Shown: piece after piece, positions 26,444 through 34,639 of the stretch
Position numbering within the stretch: position 1 is the stretch's first letter
How the letters are laid out: each line of letters starts with the position of its first letter
DNA from: Variovorax sp. PMC12
GTDB taxonomy: Bacteria; Pseudomonadota; Gammaproteobacteria; Burkholderiales; Burkholderiaceae_C
Assembly (NCBI RefSeq): GCF_003019815.1
Contig: NZ_CP027774.1
Coordinates: 682,001-746,000 of the forward strand
DNA length: 64,000 nucleotides
Direction: 5' to 3'
Program-made: the position numbers and the translations under genes
The notes under the pieces: model-generated
What the model was told of the DNA's origin: nothing
The model's input: only the letters and a program-made list of their open reading frames with translations
The model's database searches: none

Positions 26444-27172
26444 ATGTCGGAAACCACCCCCGTTTTTGCGCCCGTGCGCATGCGCCGCGCATTCGAAGCC
26501 ATCTGCGACCAGATCCGCCAGCAGCTGGCGGACGGCCAGCTCGCCGCGGGTGACAGGCTGCCCAGCGAAAAGGAACTGTCGGAGCAGTTCGGCGTGAGCC
26601 GCAGCGGCGTGCGCGAGGCATTGCGAAGCCTCGAGATGGCCGGCATGGTGGAGGCGCTGACCGGCATCAACGGCGGCTTCTACATCAAGCAATCGCATCC
26701 CGACGGCATCACGCAGGCGGTGCGCGACATGGTGGCCCTCAACCAGGTTCCGGTGTCCGACGTGACCGAGGCGCGCATCCTGCTGTGCGACCTGGCGATC
26801 AAGCTGGCCTGCGAGCGCGCCACCGACGAAGACTTCGCGGCCATCGAGGCCGACATCGACCGCTTCGCGGAGCTGGTCAGGCAAGGCAAGCCGGTGCGCG
26901 ACAGCGCGCTGATCACCGAGTTCTACCGGCTCATCGGCCGCGCGACGCACAACGAGGTGATCGTGATGCTGATCGACGCGCTGTCGGAGATATTGCGCGG
27001 GCTCATCGCGCAGCTGCAGGCGCCGCACAGCAACGTGGTGCAGGTGCGCCGCAAGGTGCTGCGCCTCATGCGCGATCGCGATGCGGCCAAGGCCAGCGCG
27101 GCGTTGGCCAAGCACCTGACTGCGCTGCACCTCCTGCTGGAAGACATGGAGCGCAAGAAGGCGCAGCGCTGA
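26444..27172 (+). CDS. GntR/FadR-family regulator
   Basis: This 242-residue regulator has a winged HTH (LAAGDRLPSEKELSEQFGVS, RSGVREALRSLEMAG; residues 15-80) and an FCD-type C-terminal domain. A strong ribosome-binding site (GAGGAGGA) precedes ATG 26444. In the FCD domain the usual metal ligands appear lost: EFY replaces EFH (TEFYRLIGRATHN) and VRRKVLRLM replaces the typical His-Arg helix. Its effector may therefore be bound without metal, as in acyl-CoA-binding FadR. It is divergent from the TctC gene and close to the operator cluster, making it a candidate regulator of the regulon. This is inference. Confidence 0.83.
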   Translation: MSETTPVFAPVRMRRAFEAICDQIRQQLADGQLAAGDRLPSEKELSEQFGVSRSGVREALRSLEMAGMVEALTGINGGFYIKQSHPDGITQAVRDMVALNQVPVSDVTEARILLCDLAIKLACERATDEDFAAIEADIDRFAELVRQGKPVRDSALITEFYRLIGRATHNEVIVMLIDALSEILRGLIAQLQAPHSNVVQVRRKVLRLMRDRDAAKASAALAKHLTALHLLLEDMERKKAQR

Positions 27173-27178
27173 GCCGGT

Positions 27179-29431
27179 TCAGCGGGGCAGGCCGAGCCCG
27201 CGCTGGGCGATCAAGGTTCGCTGGATCTCGTTGGTGCCGATGCTGATCACCCACATCAGCGAATGGCGCAGGTTCTGCTCGATGCGGCCCTGGAGCAGGG
27301 CGCCGGGACTGCCTTCCGACAAGGTGCCTTCCATGCCGAGAATGTCGAGTGCCACCTCGCCGAAGCGCTCCATCAGTTCACCCGAGTACACCTTGCTGGC
27401 GGCCGCGTCGTGCAACGGTGTTTCGCCGGCGTCCACACGCTCGGCGCAATGCATCATCATCTGGCGCCCCACCTCGATCTGCGACGCCAGTTTGCCGATC
27501 TGTTCCCGTACCAGCGGATCCAGCCGCATCGCACGCCCATCCAGCTGCGCGCCGCGGATGTAGTCGCACAGCAGCTCGAAGGCGTGCGCAACCTTCATTA
27601 CGATGCCCCCGCCGATGAAGCCGCGCTCCGTGGCCAGAGCACCCACCAGCACCTTCCAGCCGCCGTTCAGCTCGCCGACCATCGCGTCGGCGGGAACGCG
27701 CACGTTGTCGTAGAACACGTTGGCGAAACTGCCGCCGTACATGGTGGTCGAGGTCTTGACGGTGATGCCGGGCGTGTCCATCGGCACGATGAACAGGCTC
27801 AGCCCGGCGTGCGGGGGGCTGGCGTCGGGGTCGGTGCGGGTGGCCAGCAGCATGTATTCGCCCCAATAGGTGGTGGTCCAGATCTTCTGGCCATTGATGA
27901 CGTAGTGATCGCCGTCGCGCACGGCGCGCGTGCGCATGGAGGCAAGGTCGGAGCCTGAGTCGGGTTCGCTGTATCCCATGCCGTAGATGGCCTCGCCGCG
28001 CAGGATCTGCGGGAGGTAGCGCTCCTGCTGCGCCGGCGTGCCGTGCACCTGCAGCATGGCCGCCTGCACGGGGGCGCCGGCACGCGGCGCTTCGGCGCGC
28101 TCCATTTCCTCGACGAACGCGAGCTGTTCGAACGCACCCCGCGCCTGGCCGCCGAAGCGCTCGGGCCAGCCCAGTCCGATCCAGCCGGTCTTCCCCAGGT
28201 CGCGCGCGAAGTCGCGGTCGTACTCTCGCTGCTTGAATCCCAGGCGGTCGTGCGCTGCCTTGCGTTCACCCGACCAGTGCACCTTCAGCCATGCGCGCAC
28301 CTCTTCGCGGAAGGCGTTGCCCTGGGCCCCGAGATCGTATTCGGGCAGCGCGTGGGGCACCTCGCCCAGGAAGTAGTCGGCAAGGTCCTCCTTGGCACGG
28401 CGCATGCCGCCGTGGCGCAGGACGTCGAGATGGACCTGCTTGAAATGCCGCGGCGCTTCGTGCTCTTCGCTGTAGCCGATGGCTCCGAAAGTGTGCTGGG
28501 TCTCGAGCGCCACCTGGCGAAGGGCGTCGCCGGCGACGGCGCAGGCGGCGTGCGCGAAGACGCGCCAGTTGCCGGTGCCCAGATCGTGCTGCCGCGCGGC
28601 ATTGGCCAGCGTGAGCTGCGCGCCCATCAGCGCGATCTGGTTGTTCGCGAGCTTGTGCTGGATGGCCTGGAAGCTCCCGATCGGGCGGCCGAACTGCTTG
28701 CGCTCGCCGGCGTACGCGACCGCCATCTCGAAGGCACGCGCGGCGGCGCCCTCGGCGCGCGCGCACAGCGCCAGGCGGCTCATGAGCTGGAGGTCGTCCA
28801 GCGCCTGGGCCGATACGGCGAGCAGCGTGGCCGGCACGTCGAGCAGCGTGACGCGGCACATGCCGCTGGCGCCCATGGCCGGCGTGGCGTCGATTCGCAC
28901 GCCAGGGGCGCCGGCGTCGACCAGCGCGAGGCCCGTGACGGCCGCCGTGCCCGTGACAGCGACTGCGAAATGGGTCGCGCTGTCCGCCGCCTCCAGGAAA
29001 GAAAGCTCACCGGTCACGCTGCTGCCGGCCAGGGTGGCGCCGCCCGCGCTGCGGTCGCCGTCGAAGGCGCCGAGTGCCAGTACCACGCGCGCCTCCCCGG
29101 TGCGCGCCGCTTCGAGCAGCGCGTGCTCGTCGCCAGCCGCGGTGCGCAGGGCGGCCAGATGGAGCAGTGCGATGTGATGCAGCGGCACCGGGCAGGCGGC
29201 GCGGCCCATCTCCTCCATCGTGATCACGATCTCCCGCAGGCCGCCCTCGCTGCGATCGCTGCCGAGCGCGGTCAGGCCCTGGTCGGCGAGCTGGCGCCAC
29301 GCCTCTTTCACGCGGCCGGGGTCCCTCGCCCATTCCACGGCGTTGGCGCAGGGCCAGTGCCTGGACAGGAAGCCTCGCACCGAATCGCGCAGCATGGCGC
29401 GTTCTTCGTCACTGGGCATGTCGTGCTGCAT
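27179..29431 (-). CDS. Two-domain fused acyl-CoA dehydrogenase (FadE34-like)
   Basis: This 750-residue protein is two acyl-CoA dehydrogenases joined end to end, about twice the usual 380 residues. The first half (residues 5-370) starts PSDEERAMLRDSVRGFLSRHW and contains GRPIGSFQAIQHKLAN. The second half (from about 390) starts FREEVRAWLKVHW and holds the FAD/substrate loops YGMGYSEPDSGSDLASM, KIWTTTYWG and the ending WVISIGTNEIQR. Such fusions mimic the alpha2beta2 dehydrogenases of steroid side-chain catabolism, where FadE34 is fused. ATG 29431 follows the operator at 29456-29470. The large bulky-substrate role is inferred from architecture. It is convergent with the GntR gene at 26444. Confidence 0.8.
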   Translation of the reverse strand: MQHDMPSDEERAMLRDSVRGFLSRHWPCANAVEWARDPGRVKEAWRQLADQGLTALGSDRSEGGLREIVITMEEMGRAACPVPLHHIALLHLAALRTAAGDEHALLEAARTGEARVVLALGAFDGDRSAGGATLAGSSVTGELSFLEAADSATHFAVAVTGTAAVTGLALVDAGAPGVRIDATPAMGASGMCRVTLLDVPATLLAVSAQALDDLQLMSRLALCARAEGAAARAFEMAVAYAGERKQFGRPIGSFQAIQHKLANNQIALMGAQLTLANAARQHDLGTGNWRVFAHAACAVAGDALRQVALETQHTFGAIGYSEEHEAPRHFKQVHLDVLRHGGMRRAKEDLADYFLGEVPHALPEYDLGAQGNAFREEVRAWLKVHWSGERKAAHDRLGFKQREYDRDFARDLGKTGWIGLGWPERFGGQARGAFEQLAFVEEMERAEAPRAGAPVQAAMLQVHGTPAQQERYLPQILRGEAIYGMGYSEPDSGSDLASMRTRAVRDGDHYVINGQKIWTTTYWGEYMLLATRTDPDASPPHAGLSLFIVPMDTPGITVKTSTTMYGGSFANVFYDNVRVPADAMVGELNGGWKVLVGALATERGFIGGGIVMKVAHAFELLCDYIRGAQLDGRAMRLDPLVREQIGKLASQIEVGRQMMMHCAERVDAGETPLHDAAASKVYSGELMERFGEVALDILGMEGTLSEGSPGALLQGRIEQNLRHSLMWVISIGTNEIQRTLIAQRGLGLPR

Positions 29432-29455
29432 CGTCGGATTCTCCTGAAATTCATC

Positions 29456-29470
29456 AATGGTACAACCATT
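29456..29470 (-). promoter_or_regulatory. GntR-type operator for the fused acyl-CoA dehydrogenase
   Basis: AATGGT-ACA-ACCATT is a perfect 6-3-6 palindrome, 24 bases upstream of ATG 29431. AT-rich sequence just upstream on the minus strand (TATTTATTCA) could supply a -10 box, but no clear -35 is seen. It belongs to the window-wide motif family. Confidence 0.65.
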
Positions 29471-29522
29471 GTGAATAAATAGGACGGGGGAGTAGACGCT
29501 CGGCGGTGCGAGGCCGCGCATT

Positions 29523-29541
29523 TATCATTGGCTCAAAGGTC
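29523..29541 (+). promoter_or_regulatory. Degenerate operator and -10 box before the GntR gene at 29573
   Basis: TATCAT (29523-29528) runs into ATTGGCTCAAAGGTC (29527-29541). The left half matches the regulon motif and the -10 register is identical to that at 36299-36317, but the right half is degraded. A weak autoregulatory site is possible. No -35 box is apparent. Confidence 0.4.
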
Positions 29542-29572
29542 CAACTTTTATGGGTTCTCCGGGAGAAACAAC

Positions 29573-30457
29573 ATGAACGCCAAAGAATCGCAAACCACGC
29601 AGCCGCAGGCCGCCGCGCCGGTGTCGGCCGCGAGGTTCCAGGTCATCCGCTCGGCGCGAGCCTTCGAGGAAATAGCCCAGCAGATACGCACCGAGCTGGC
29701 GCAGGGGCGGCTCAAGGTCGGCACTCGGCTGCCGTCGGAGCGCGCGCTGTCCGAGCAGTTCGGCGTGTCGCGCAACACGCTGCGCGAGGCGCTTCGCTCG
29801 CTGGAGCACGCCGGGCTCATCCGGCTGCAGAAGGGGGCTACGGGCGGCGCCTTCATCAGCGGGCGCAGTGGCGACGCGATCGCCACGGGCCTGATGGACA
29901 TGTATCACATGGGGGCCATCCAGCCCGAGCAACTGACCGAGGCGCGCATCTGGCTCGAGTCGATCCTGGTGCGCGAGGCCTGCGCGCGTGCCACGCCGGC
30001 CGACATCGAGGCGCTGAGCAGCAACATCGACGCGGCCGAGGAGGCCACGCGCAACGACGACTTTCCCGCGCGCGCCGCCACCAACCTCGAGTTCCACCGC
30101 ATCCTGGCGCGAATGACGGGCAACCCGATCATGGTGATCGTGATGAACGGCGTGCTCAACGTGCTGGCGGAGTTCATCGGCCAGGTCGGCCACTACGAGA
30201 ACGCCTACGTGCTGCCGTCTCGCCGCCGTTTCCTGAAGCACCTCGCCGCACGGGATTCGGACGCCGCGGTGGCGGAGATGGAATCCATCCTCAAGCGACT
30301 GCAGCGCAGCTACCTGTCGAAGATCGAGGGCGGCGATGCGCAGGAGGCCGAGGCAGCTTCGGCCGCCGCGAAGACGCGCGCCAAGCCGGCCGCCAAATCC
30401 ACCGCCAAGCCGGCATCCAAGCCCGCAGCTAAGCCAGCCACGAAGACGCCGCGCTAG
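29573..30457 (+). CDS. GntR/FadR-family regulator with basic Lys/Ala/Pro tail
   Basis: This 294-residue regulator has a winged HTH (RLKVGTRLPSERALSEQFGVS, RNTLREALRSLEHAG; residues about 25-95) and an FCD-like domain in which EFH is kept (LEFHRILARMTGN) but the later His positions appear replaced (SRRRFLKHL, SILKRLQRS). After residue 255 it carries an unusual tail of repeated KPAA/KPAS units ending KTPR, resembling histone-H1-like or AlgP tails and absent from ordinary FadR-type proteins. ATG 29573 is used; an upstream in-frame start would lie in the operator. It is followed by a strong terminator and then the IpdB/IpdA-like operon, which it may control. Confidence 0.82.
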   Translation: MNAKESQTTQPQAAAPVSAARFQVIRSARAFEEIAQQIRTELAQGRLKVGTRLPSERALSEQFGVSRNTLREALRSLEHAGLIRLQKGATGGAFISGRSGDAIATGLMDMYHMGAIQPEQLTEARIWLESILVREACARATPADIEALSSNIDAAEEATRNDDFPARAATNLEFHRILARMTGNPIMVIVMNGVLNVLAEFIGQVGHYENAYVLPSRRRFLKHLAARDSDAAVAEMESILKRLQRSYLSKIEGGDAQEAEAASAAAKTRAKPAAKSTAKPASKPAAKPATKTPR

Positions 30458-30480
30458 CTGTTCCAGCAGCCCATCGCCAA

Positions 30481-30511
30481 CCGCTCGCCGAAATGCGAGC
30501 GGTTTTTTTTT
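30481..30511 (+). terminator. Rho-independent terminator after the GntR gene
   Basis: The stem is CCGCTCGC (30481-30488) paired with GCGAGCGG (30495-30502), an 8-bp perfect stem with a 6-base loop, followed by nine T (30503-30511). It isolates the GntR transcript from the next promoter 20 bases downstream. Confidence 0.92.
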
Positions 30512-30532
30512 CCGACCCGAGGCCAATCCCGC

Positions 30533-30581
30533 TTGACAGCGCGCAGTCGAATTTCTAGCATTTAGCAATGGTTCAACCAAA
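30533..30581 (+). promoter_or_regulatory. Strong promoter with operator for the ipdBA-like operon
   Basis: TTGACA (30533-30538), a 17-base spacer and TAGCAT (30556-30561) form the best sigma70 promoter of the window. The predicted start point is about 30568, inside the operator AATGGTTCAACCAAA (30567-30581). A bound repressor would cover the start point. The ATG at 30568 is part of the operator. Confidence 0.78.
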
Positions 30582-30591
30582 AATGGGTTCT

Positions 30592-31389
30592 ATGACGCAA
30601 GACAACGACAAGCCTTCGACGGGAGAGTTGCTCGCCGTGTTGCTGGCGCGTGATTTCGAGGACGGCGAAAAAGTCATCATCGGAACCAACTCCGATATCC
30701 AGCTGGCCGCCTGCAACCTCGCGCGAAAAATGCAGGCGCCGCGGCTGTGGTGGATATCAGGCCCCGGCGGCATGGTCAACCCGGTGCGCAACCACCTGCT
30801 GTCCACCGCCGACTCGGAGAACATCGAGTCTTCGGAGGCCTGGATGGACCTTCCGAACATGATCGACTTCATCGACTGGAAGATCCACTTCTTCGACTTC
30901 GCGATCCTGTCGGCGCTGCAGGTCGACCGTTTTGGCAACATCAACACGGTGGTGGTCGGTGACCAGGCAAAGCCGAAAGTGCGCGGCCCCGGCACGGTCG
31001 GCATCAGCGCACTGTGCGGGCTGGCCAAGCGCTTCTACGTGGCGCTCACGCGCCATGACAAGAGCGCCTTCGTGCCCCGCGTGGACTTTCTCTGCGGCCC
31101 CGGTCACATGGAAGGCGGCAACTCCCGCGAAGAGGCCGGCCTGCCCGCGGGCGGCCCGAAGCTGGTGGTGTCGCCGCTGGGCGTGTTCGACTTCGAGCCG
31201 GTTTCCAAGGCCATGCGCGTGCGCTCGGTGCATCCGGGCGTGACGCTCGAACAGATCCATGCCGCCACCGGTTTCGAGATGCGGGTCGACGGCACGCCGC
31301 TCGTCACCGCGATGCCATCCGCAGAAGAGCTGCATCTCCTGCGCACCCACGTCGACACCCGCGGCACCCTTCGCCGCAAATTTCCCTGA
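30592..31389 (+). CDS. IpdB-like CoA-transferase-fold subunit
   Basis: This protein of about 265 residues has the CoA-transferase fold, smaller-subunit type. Motifs are TGELLAVLLARDFEDGEKVIIG at the start, ILSALQVDRFGNINTVVVG in the middle, and SPLGVFDFEP followed by HPGVTLEQI and EELHLLRTHVD at the end. This pattern resembles IpdB, which with IpdA opens the last steroid ring as a CoA-ester hydrolase. Glutaconate-CoA transferase subunits are the alternative. In-frame starts exist at 30568, 30583 and 30592, none with a ribosome-binding site. It is co-transcribed with its partner, 11 bases downstream. Confidence 0.72.
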   Translation: MTQDNDKPSTGELLAVLLARDFEDGEKVIIGTNSDIQLAACNLARKMQAPRLWWISGPGGMVNPVRNHLLSTADSENIESSEAWMDLPNMIDFIDWKIHFFDFAILSALQVDRFGNINTVVVGDQAKPKVRGPGTVGISALCGLAKRFYVALTRHDKSAFVPRVDFLCGPGHMEGGNSREEAGLPAGGPKLVVSPLGVFDFEPVSKAMRVRSVHPGVTLEQIHAATGFEMRVDGTPLVTAMPSAEELHLLRTHVDTRGTLRRKFP

Positions 31390-31400
31390 CAAGGCGCCTC

Positions 31401-32291
31401 ATGAGCAACAAGAACAAACTGATTTCGCTGGACGAGGCCGTGGCGGTCGTCAAGGACGGGGACCGGGTGGGCCTGGGCGGCTGGATCTTCAATGCACAGC
31501 CGATGGCGCTGGTGCGTGCACTCATCCGCAAGGGCGTGCGCAACCTCGACCTGGTCCCCGCGCCCGGCTCCATCGCCCCCGACATGCTGATTGGCGCCGG
31601 TTGCGCGCGCAGCACCGCCTGCGTGTTCATCAGCTTCGAGCAGTTCGGCCTGGCCCCGCACTTTCGCCGCCAGGCCGAGGCCGGCACGCTGAAGGTGTAC
31701 GAACTCGACGGCCCTGGCATCGCCGGCGGCCTGCGCGCCGGCATCTGCGACATGCCGTGGACCGCCATTCCGGACCTGGGCACCGACCTGCCGCGCCACA
31801 CGCCCGAGCACTATTGGCCCCTGCCGTCGAAGCCCGGCGAGCGCAGGATGCTGGCCGCCGCCGCCATCAAGCCGGACGTGTGCCTGCTGCATGCCCAGCA
31901 GGCCGACGAATACGGCAACGTGCAGTACCTGGCGACGCCGTTCTTCGACGCCATGCTCGCGCAGGCTTCGCGCCACGTGATCGTCTCGGTCGACCGCATC
32001 GTGTCGAGCGACACCATCCGCCGCTCGAACCACCTGACCAAGCTGCCGAGCGTGATGGTCGATGCCGTGGTGGAGGCGCCCTACGGCGCGCACCCCACGT
32101 CGTCGCCCTCGCTGTATCGCGCGGACGAGCGCCACCTGAAGGAGTACGTGAAGGCCAGCGTGAGCGACGAAGCCTTCGCCGCGTACCTGAAGCGATACGC
32201 CCGCGATGCGGGCACCCACGGTGACTACCTCGATACGCTCGGCGCGTCCCGCCTCGCGGGGCTTGCCGTGTCCGAGTCGAACCTCGCCTGA
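31401..32291 (+). CDS. IpdA-like CoA-transferase-fold subunit
   Basis: This 296-residue partner of the IpdB-like subunit begins with the larger-subunit layout: ISLDEAVAVVKDGDRVGLGGW and PMALVRALIRKGVRNLDLV. It continues with LLHAQQADEYGNVQYLATPFFD and VMVDAVVEAPYGAHPTSS. The closing part (EAPxGAH) is very like IpdA. The pair should form a heterodimer that either transfers CoA or, as IpdAB, hydrolytically cleaves a cyclic beta-keto acyl-CoA in ring degradation. Glutaconate-type transferases share the fold, so the reaction is an inference. It is followed 10 bases later by a class III CoA transferase. Confidence 0.74.
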   Translation: MSNKNKLISLDEAVAVVKDGDRVGLGGWIFNAQPMALVRALIRKGVRNLDLVPAPGSIAPDMLIGAGCARSTACVFISFEQFGLAPHFRRQAEAGTLKVYELDGPGIAGGLRAGICDMPWTAIPDLGTDLPRHTPEHYWPLPSKPGERRMLAAAAIKPDVCLLHAQQADEYGNVQYLATPFFDAMLAQASRHVIVSVDRIVSSDTIRRSNHLTKLPSVMVDAVVEAPYGAHPTSSPSLYRADERHLKEYVKASVSDEAFAAYLKRYARDAGTHGDYLDTLGASRLAGLAVSESNLA

Positions 32292-32301
32292 AAGCCACCC
32301 G

Positions 32302-33501
32302 ATGAGCAACACCCCAGCCGCCAAGCCCGGCATCCTGGACGGCGTGCGCGTCCTCGACTTCACCGCGATGATGTCCGGCCCGTACTGCACGCGGCTCATG
32401 GCCGACCTCGGTGCCGAGGTCATCAAGGTCGAGCCGCCCGAGGGCGACTACATCCGCCTGCGTGCCCCGCGCCGGGAAGGCCGAAGCACCTACTTCGCGC
32501 AACTCAACGCCGGCAAGAAGAGCCTGGCGCTCGACCTCAAGAAGCCCGAAGCCATCGCGCTGATCCGCGAGATGGTGTCGAAGTGCGACGTGGTCGTCGA
32601 GAACTACCGTCCCGGCGTCATGAAGCGGCTCGGGCTCGACTACACGTCGCTCTCCGCGCTGAACCCGAAGCTGGTGTACTGCTCGATCTCGGGCTTTGGC
32701 CAGGAAGGCGACTGGGCTGGCCGAAGCGCCTACGCGCCGGTGTTGCATGCGGCCAGCGGCTACGACATGGCCAACCTCGACTACCAGGAAGGCGATGTGG
32801 AGCGGCCGTTGAAGAACGGCATCTTCGTGGCCGACGTGCTGGGTGGCTCGCTGGCGTTCGGTGCAGTGCAGAGCGCGCTGTTTCGCGCCGCGCGCACGGG
32901 CGAGGGCGACCACGTCGACCTGTCGCTGATGGATGCGATGCTCGGCATGCTGGTGTACGAATGCCAGGAGGCGCAGTTTCCGGCCGAGCGGCGCCGGCCG
33001 CTCTACCGCCCCACGAAGGCCAGGGACGGTTTCCTGCTGATCGCGCCCGTGAGCCAGAACAACTTCGAGGCGCTCGCGCGCGGCACCGGGCACCCGGAGT
33101 GGATCACCGATCCGCGCTTCGCCATCAGCCAGGACCGCGAGCACCACTGGGGCGAGCTGATGCAGTTGCTGGACGACTGGGCCGGCCCGCAAAGCGCGGC
33201 CGAATGCGAGGCGGCCATGAACGCGGCCGGCGTGCCATGTTCGCGCTACTTCACCGTGCGCGAGGCGATGCAACTGCCGCCGCTGCAGGAGCGGCAGGCG
33301 TTCCAGACCATCGACGACGGCTCGGGGCCTTTCCAGGTTCCGAACCCCGCCTTTCGCTTTGCCCGGACCGCCGCGCATGCGCGCAACAGCGTGCCGGCGC
33401 TGGGCGGCGACGGCCCCGCGTTGCTCGGCAGCCTGCTGGGCCTGAGCGACGAACGCGTTGCCGCATTGCGGGAAAGCCGCACGCTGCACGTGCATGGGTG
33501 A
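32302..33501 (+). CDS. Class III CoA transferase (CaiB/BaiF)
   Basis: This 399-residue protein has GVRVLDFTAMMSGPYCTRLMAD, LGAEVIKVEPPEGDYIR, GKKSLALDLKKPEAIA and VVENYRPGVMKRLGLDY. The likely catalytic Asp lies in NGIFVADVLGGSLAF, the position used by formyl-CoA transferase-type enzymes. It is therefore a transferase and not a racemase, since it lacks the GHDINY and NLVGD motifs. It follows the ipdBA-like genes and precedes a TctC gene, suggesting a module of uptake, activation and ring cleavage for one acid. ATG 32302 was chosen over a non-conserved extension that overlaps the previous gene. Confidence 0.82.
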   Translation: MSNTPAAKPGILDGVRVLDFTAMMSGPYCTRLMADLGAEVIKVEPPEGDYIRLRAPRREGRSTYFAQLNAGKKSLALDLKKPEAIALIREMVSKCDVVVENYRPGVMKRLGLDYTSLSALNPKLVYCSISGFGQEGDWAGRSAYAPVLHAASGYDMANLDYQEGDVERPLKNGIFVADVLGGSLAFGAVQSALFRAARTGEGDHVDLSLMDAMLGMLVYECQEAQFPAERRRPLYRPTKARDGFLLIAPVSQNNFEALARGTGHPEWITDPRFAISQDREHHWGELMQLLDDWAGPQSAAECEAAMNAAGVPCSRYFTVREAMQLPPLQERQAFQTIDDGSGPFQVPNPAFRFARTAAHARNSVPALGGDGPALLGSLLGLSDERVAALRESRTLHVHG

Positions 33502-33539
33502 CAGAGGGCTTTTTTCGTGCACAAGAACAGGAGACAAGC

Positions 33540-34568
33540 ATGCCGACGATCGAATGGAAGCGTCTTTTCAGACCAAGGGTGAACGCAAAGGCGAAGGCCA
33601 GGCTGCTGTGGACCGCGCTGCTGGCCGCGGGCGCGATGGCATTGCCGCAGGCCGGCATCGCGCAAGCGTCGAGCTTTCCCAACAAGCCGATCACCATCAT
33701 CGTGCCGTACCCGCCGGGCGGCACCACCGACGTGCTGGCGCGGGTGCTGCAGGAGCCGATGCAGCGCTTCCTCAAGCAGCCGGTGATCATCGAGAACAAG
33801 GCGGGCGCTTCCGCGGTGCTGGGCACCAAGTTCGTGGCGAAGTCGCCACCCAATGGCTACACGCTGCTGTTCCCCAACAACGGCCTCGTGATCTCGCCGC
33901 AGGTGTCGAAGGACGCCGACTATGCGCCGCTGAAAGACTTCGCGCCCATCTCGCTGGTCTCGCTGCAGCCGATGATCCTGGTGGTGAACCCGGCGGTGCC
34001 CGCCAAGTCGGTGCAGGAGCTCATCGACTACGCCAAGGCCAACCCCGGAAAGCTCGACTTCGCAACCGCCGGGCCGGCCTCGTTCGGCCACCTGGCGACC
34101 GAACTGTTCAGCCGCAGGGCCGGCATCCGGATGACGCACATCCCCTACAAGGGGCAGGCGCCGACCACGCAGGCGATCCTCACCGGCGAGTCGAAGGTGC
34201 TGCTGAGCACGAGTTCGTCGCAGATGAATGCGTTCATCAAGGACGGCAAGGTGCGGCTGCTCGGTGTTTCTTCACTGCAGCCGTCGCCGTTGGCGCCGGG
34301 CGCGCCGCCCATTGCGAACACGCTGGCCGGCTTCAATCCCGAAGTGTGGTTTGGGCTGTTCGCACCCGCCGGTACGCCGCGCGATGTGGTGGCCAAGCTC
34401 AACGAGGCCATCGTCAAGTCGCTGGCATTGCCTGAAGTCAAGGAGAAGTTCGAAACCGCCGGCGCCTTTGCCACCGGCAGCACGCCCGAGCAGCTCGGCG
34501 CGCGCATCGCCGAGGAATACGGCACCTGGACGACGGTGATACGCGAGGCGGACATCAAGTCCGAATAG
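33540..34568 (+). CDS. Bug/TctC-family periplasmic solute receptor
   Basis: This 342-residue precursor has a long, basic N-region (KRLFRPRVNAKAKARLLW) before the hydrophobic core and a cleavage site near GIAQA (about residue 42). The Bug loops are VPYPPGGTTDVLAR and NGYTLLFPNNG. It is the last gene of the ipdBA-like operon and ends at a bidirectional terminator. As with the other three TctC genes of the window, no TctAB membrane partners are present. A ligand related to the acid degraded by the operon is likely but unproven. Confidence 0.85.
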   Translation: MPTIEWKRLFRPRVNAKAKARLLWTALLAAGAMALPQAGIAQASSFPNKPITIIVPYPPGGTTDVLARVLQEPMQRFLKQPVIIENKAGASAVLGTKFVAKSPPNGYTLLFPNNGLVISPQVSKDADYAPLKDFAPISLVSLQPMILVVNPAVPAKSVQELIDYAKANPGKLDFATAGPASFGHLATELFSRRAGIRMTHIPYKGQAPTTQAILTGESKVLLSTSSSQMNAFIKDGKVRLLGVSSLQPSPLAPGAPPIANTLAGFNPEVWFGLFAPAGTPRDVVAKLNEAIVKSLALPEVKEKFETAGAFATGSTPEQLGARIAEEYGTWTTVIREADIKSE

Positions 34569-34595
34569 GCACCTCGCTTCTTGCACCGGCAAGCA

Positions 34596-34624
34596 AAAAG
34601 GGCCGCGACAATCGCGGCCCTTTT
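34596..34624. terminator. Bidirectional intrinsic terminator
   Basis: The 12-bp perfect stem AAAAGGGCCGCG (34596-34607) and CGCGGCCCTTTT (34613-34624) has a 5-base loop. It gives a T-run on both strands and lies between the convergent TctC (ends 34568) and DUF35 (ends 34640) genes. Confidence 0.9.
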
Positions 34625-34639
34625 GTCGTCCGCGCCCGC

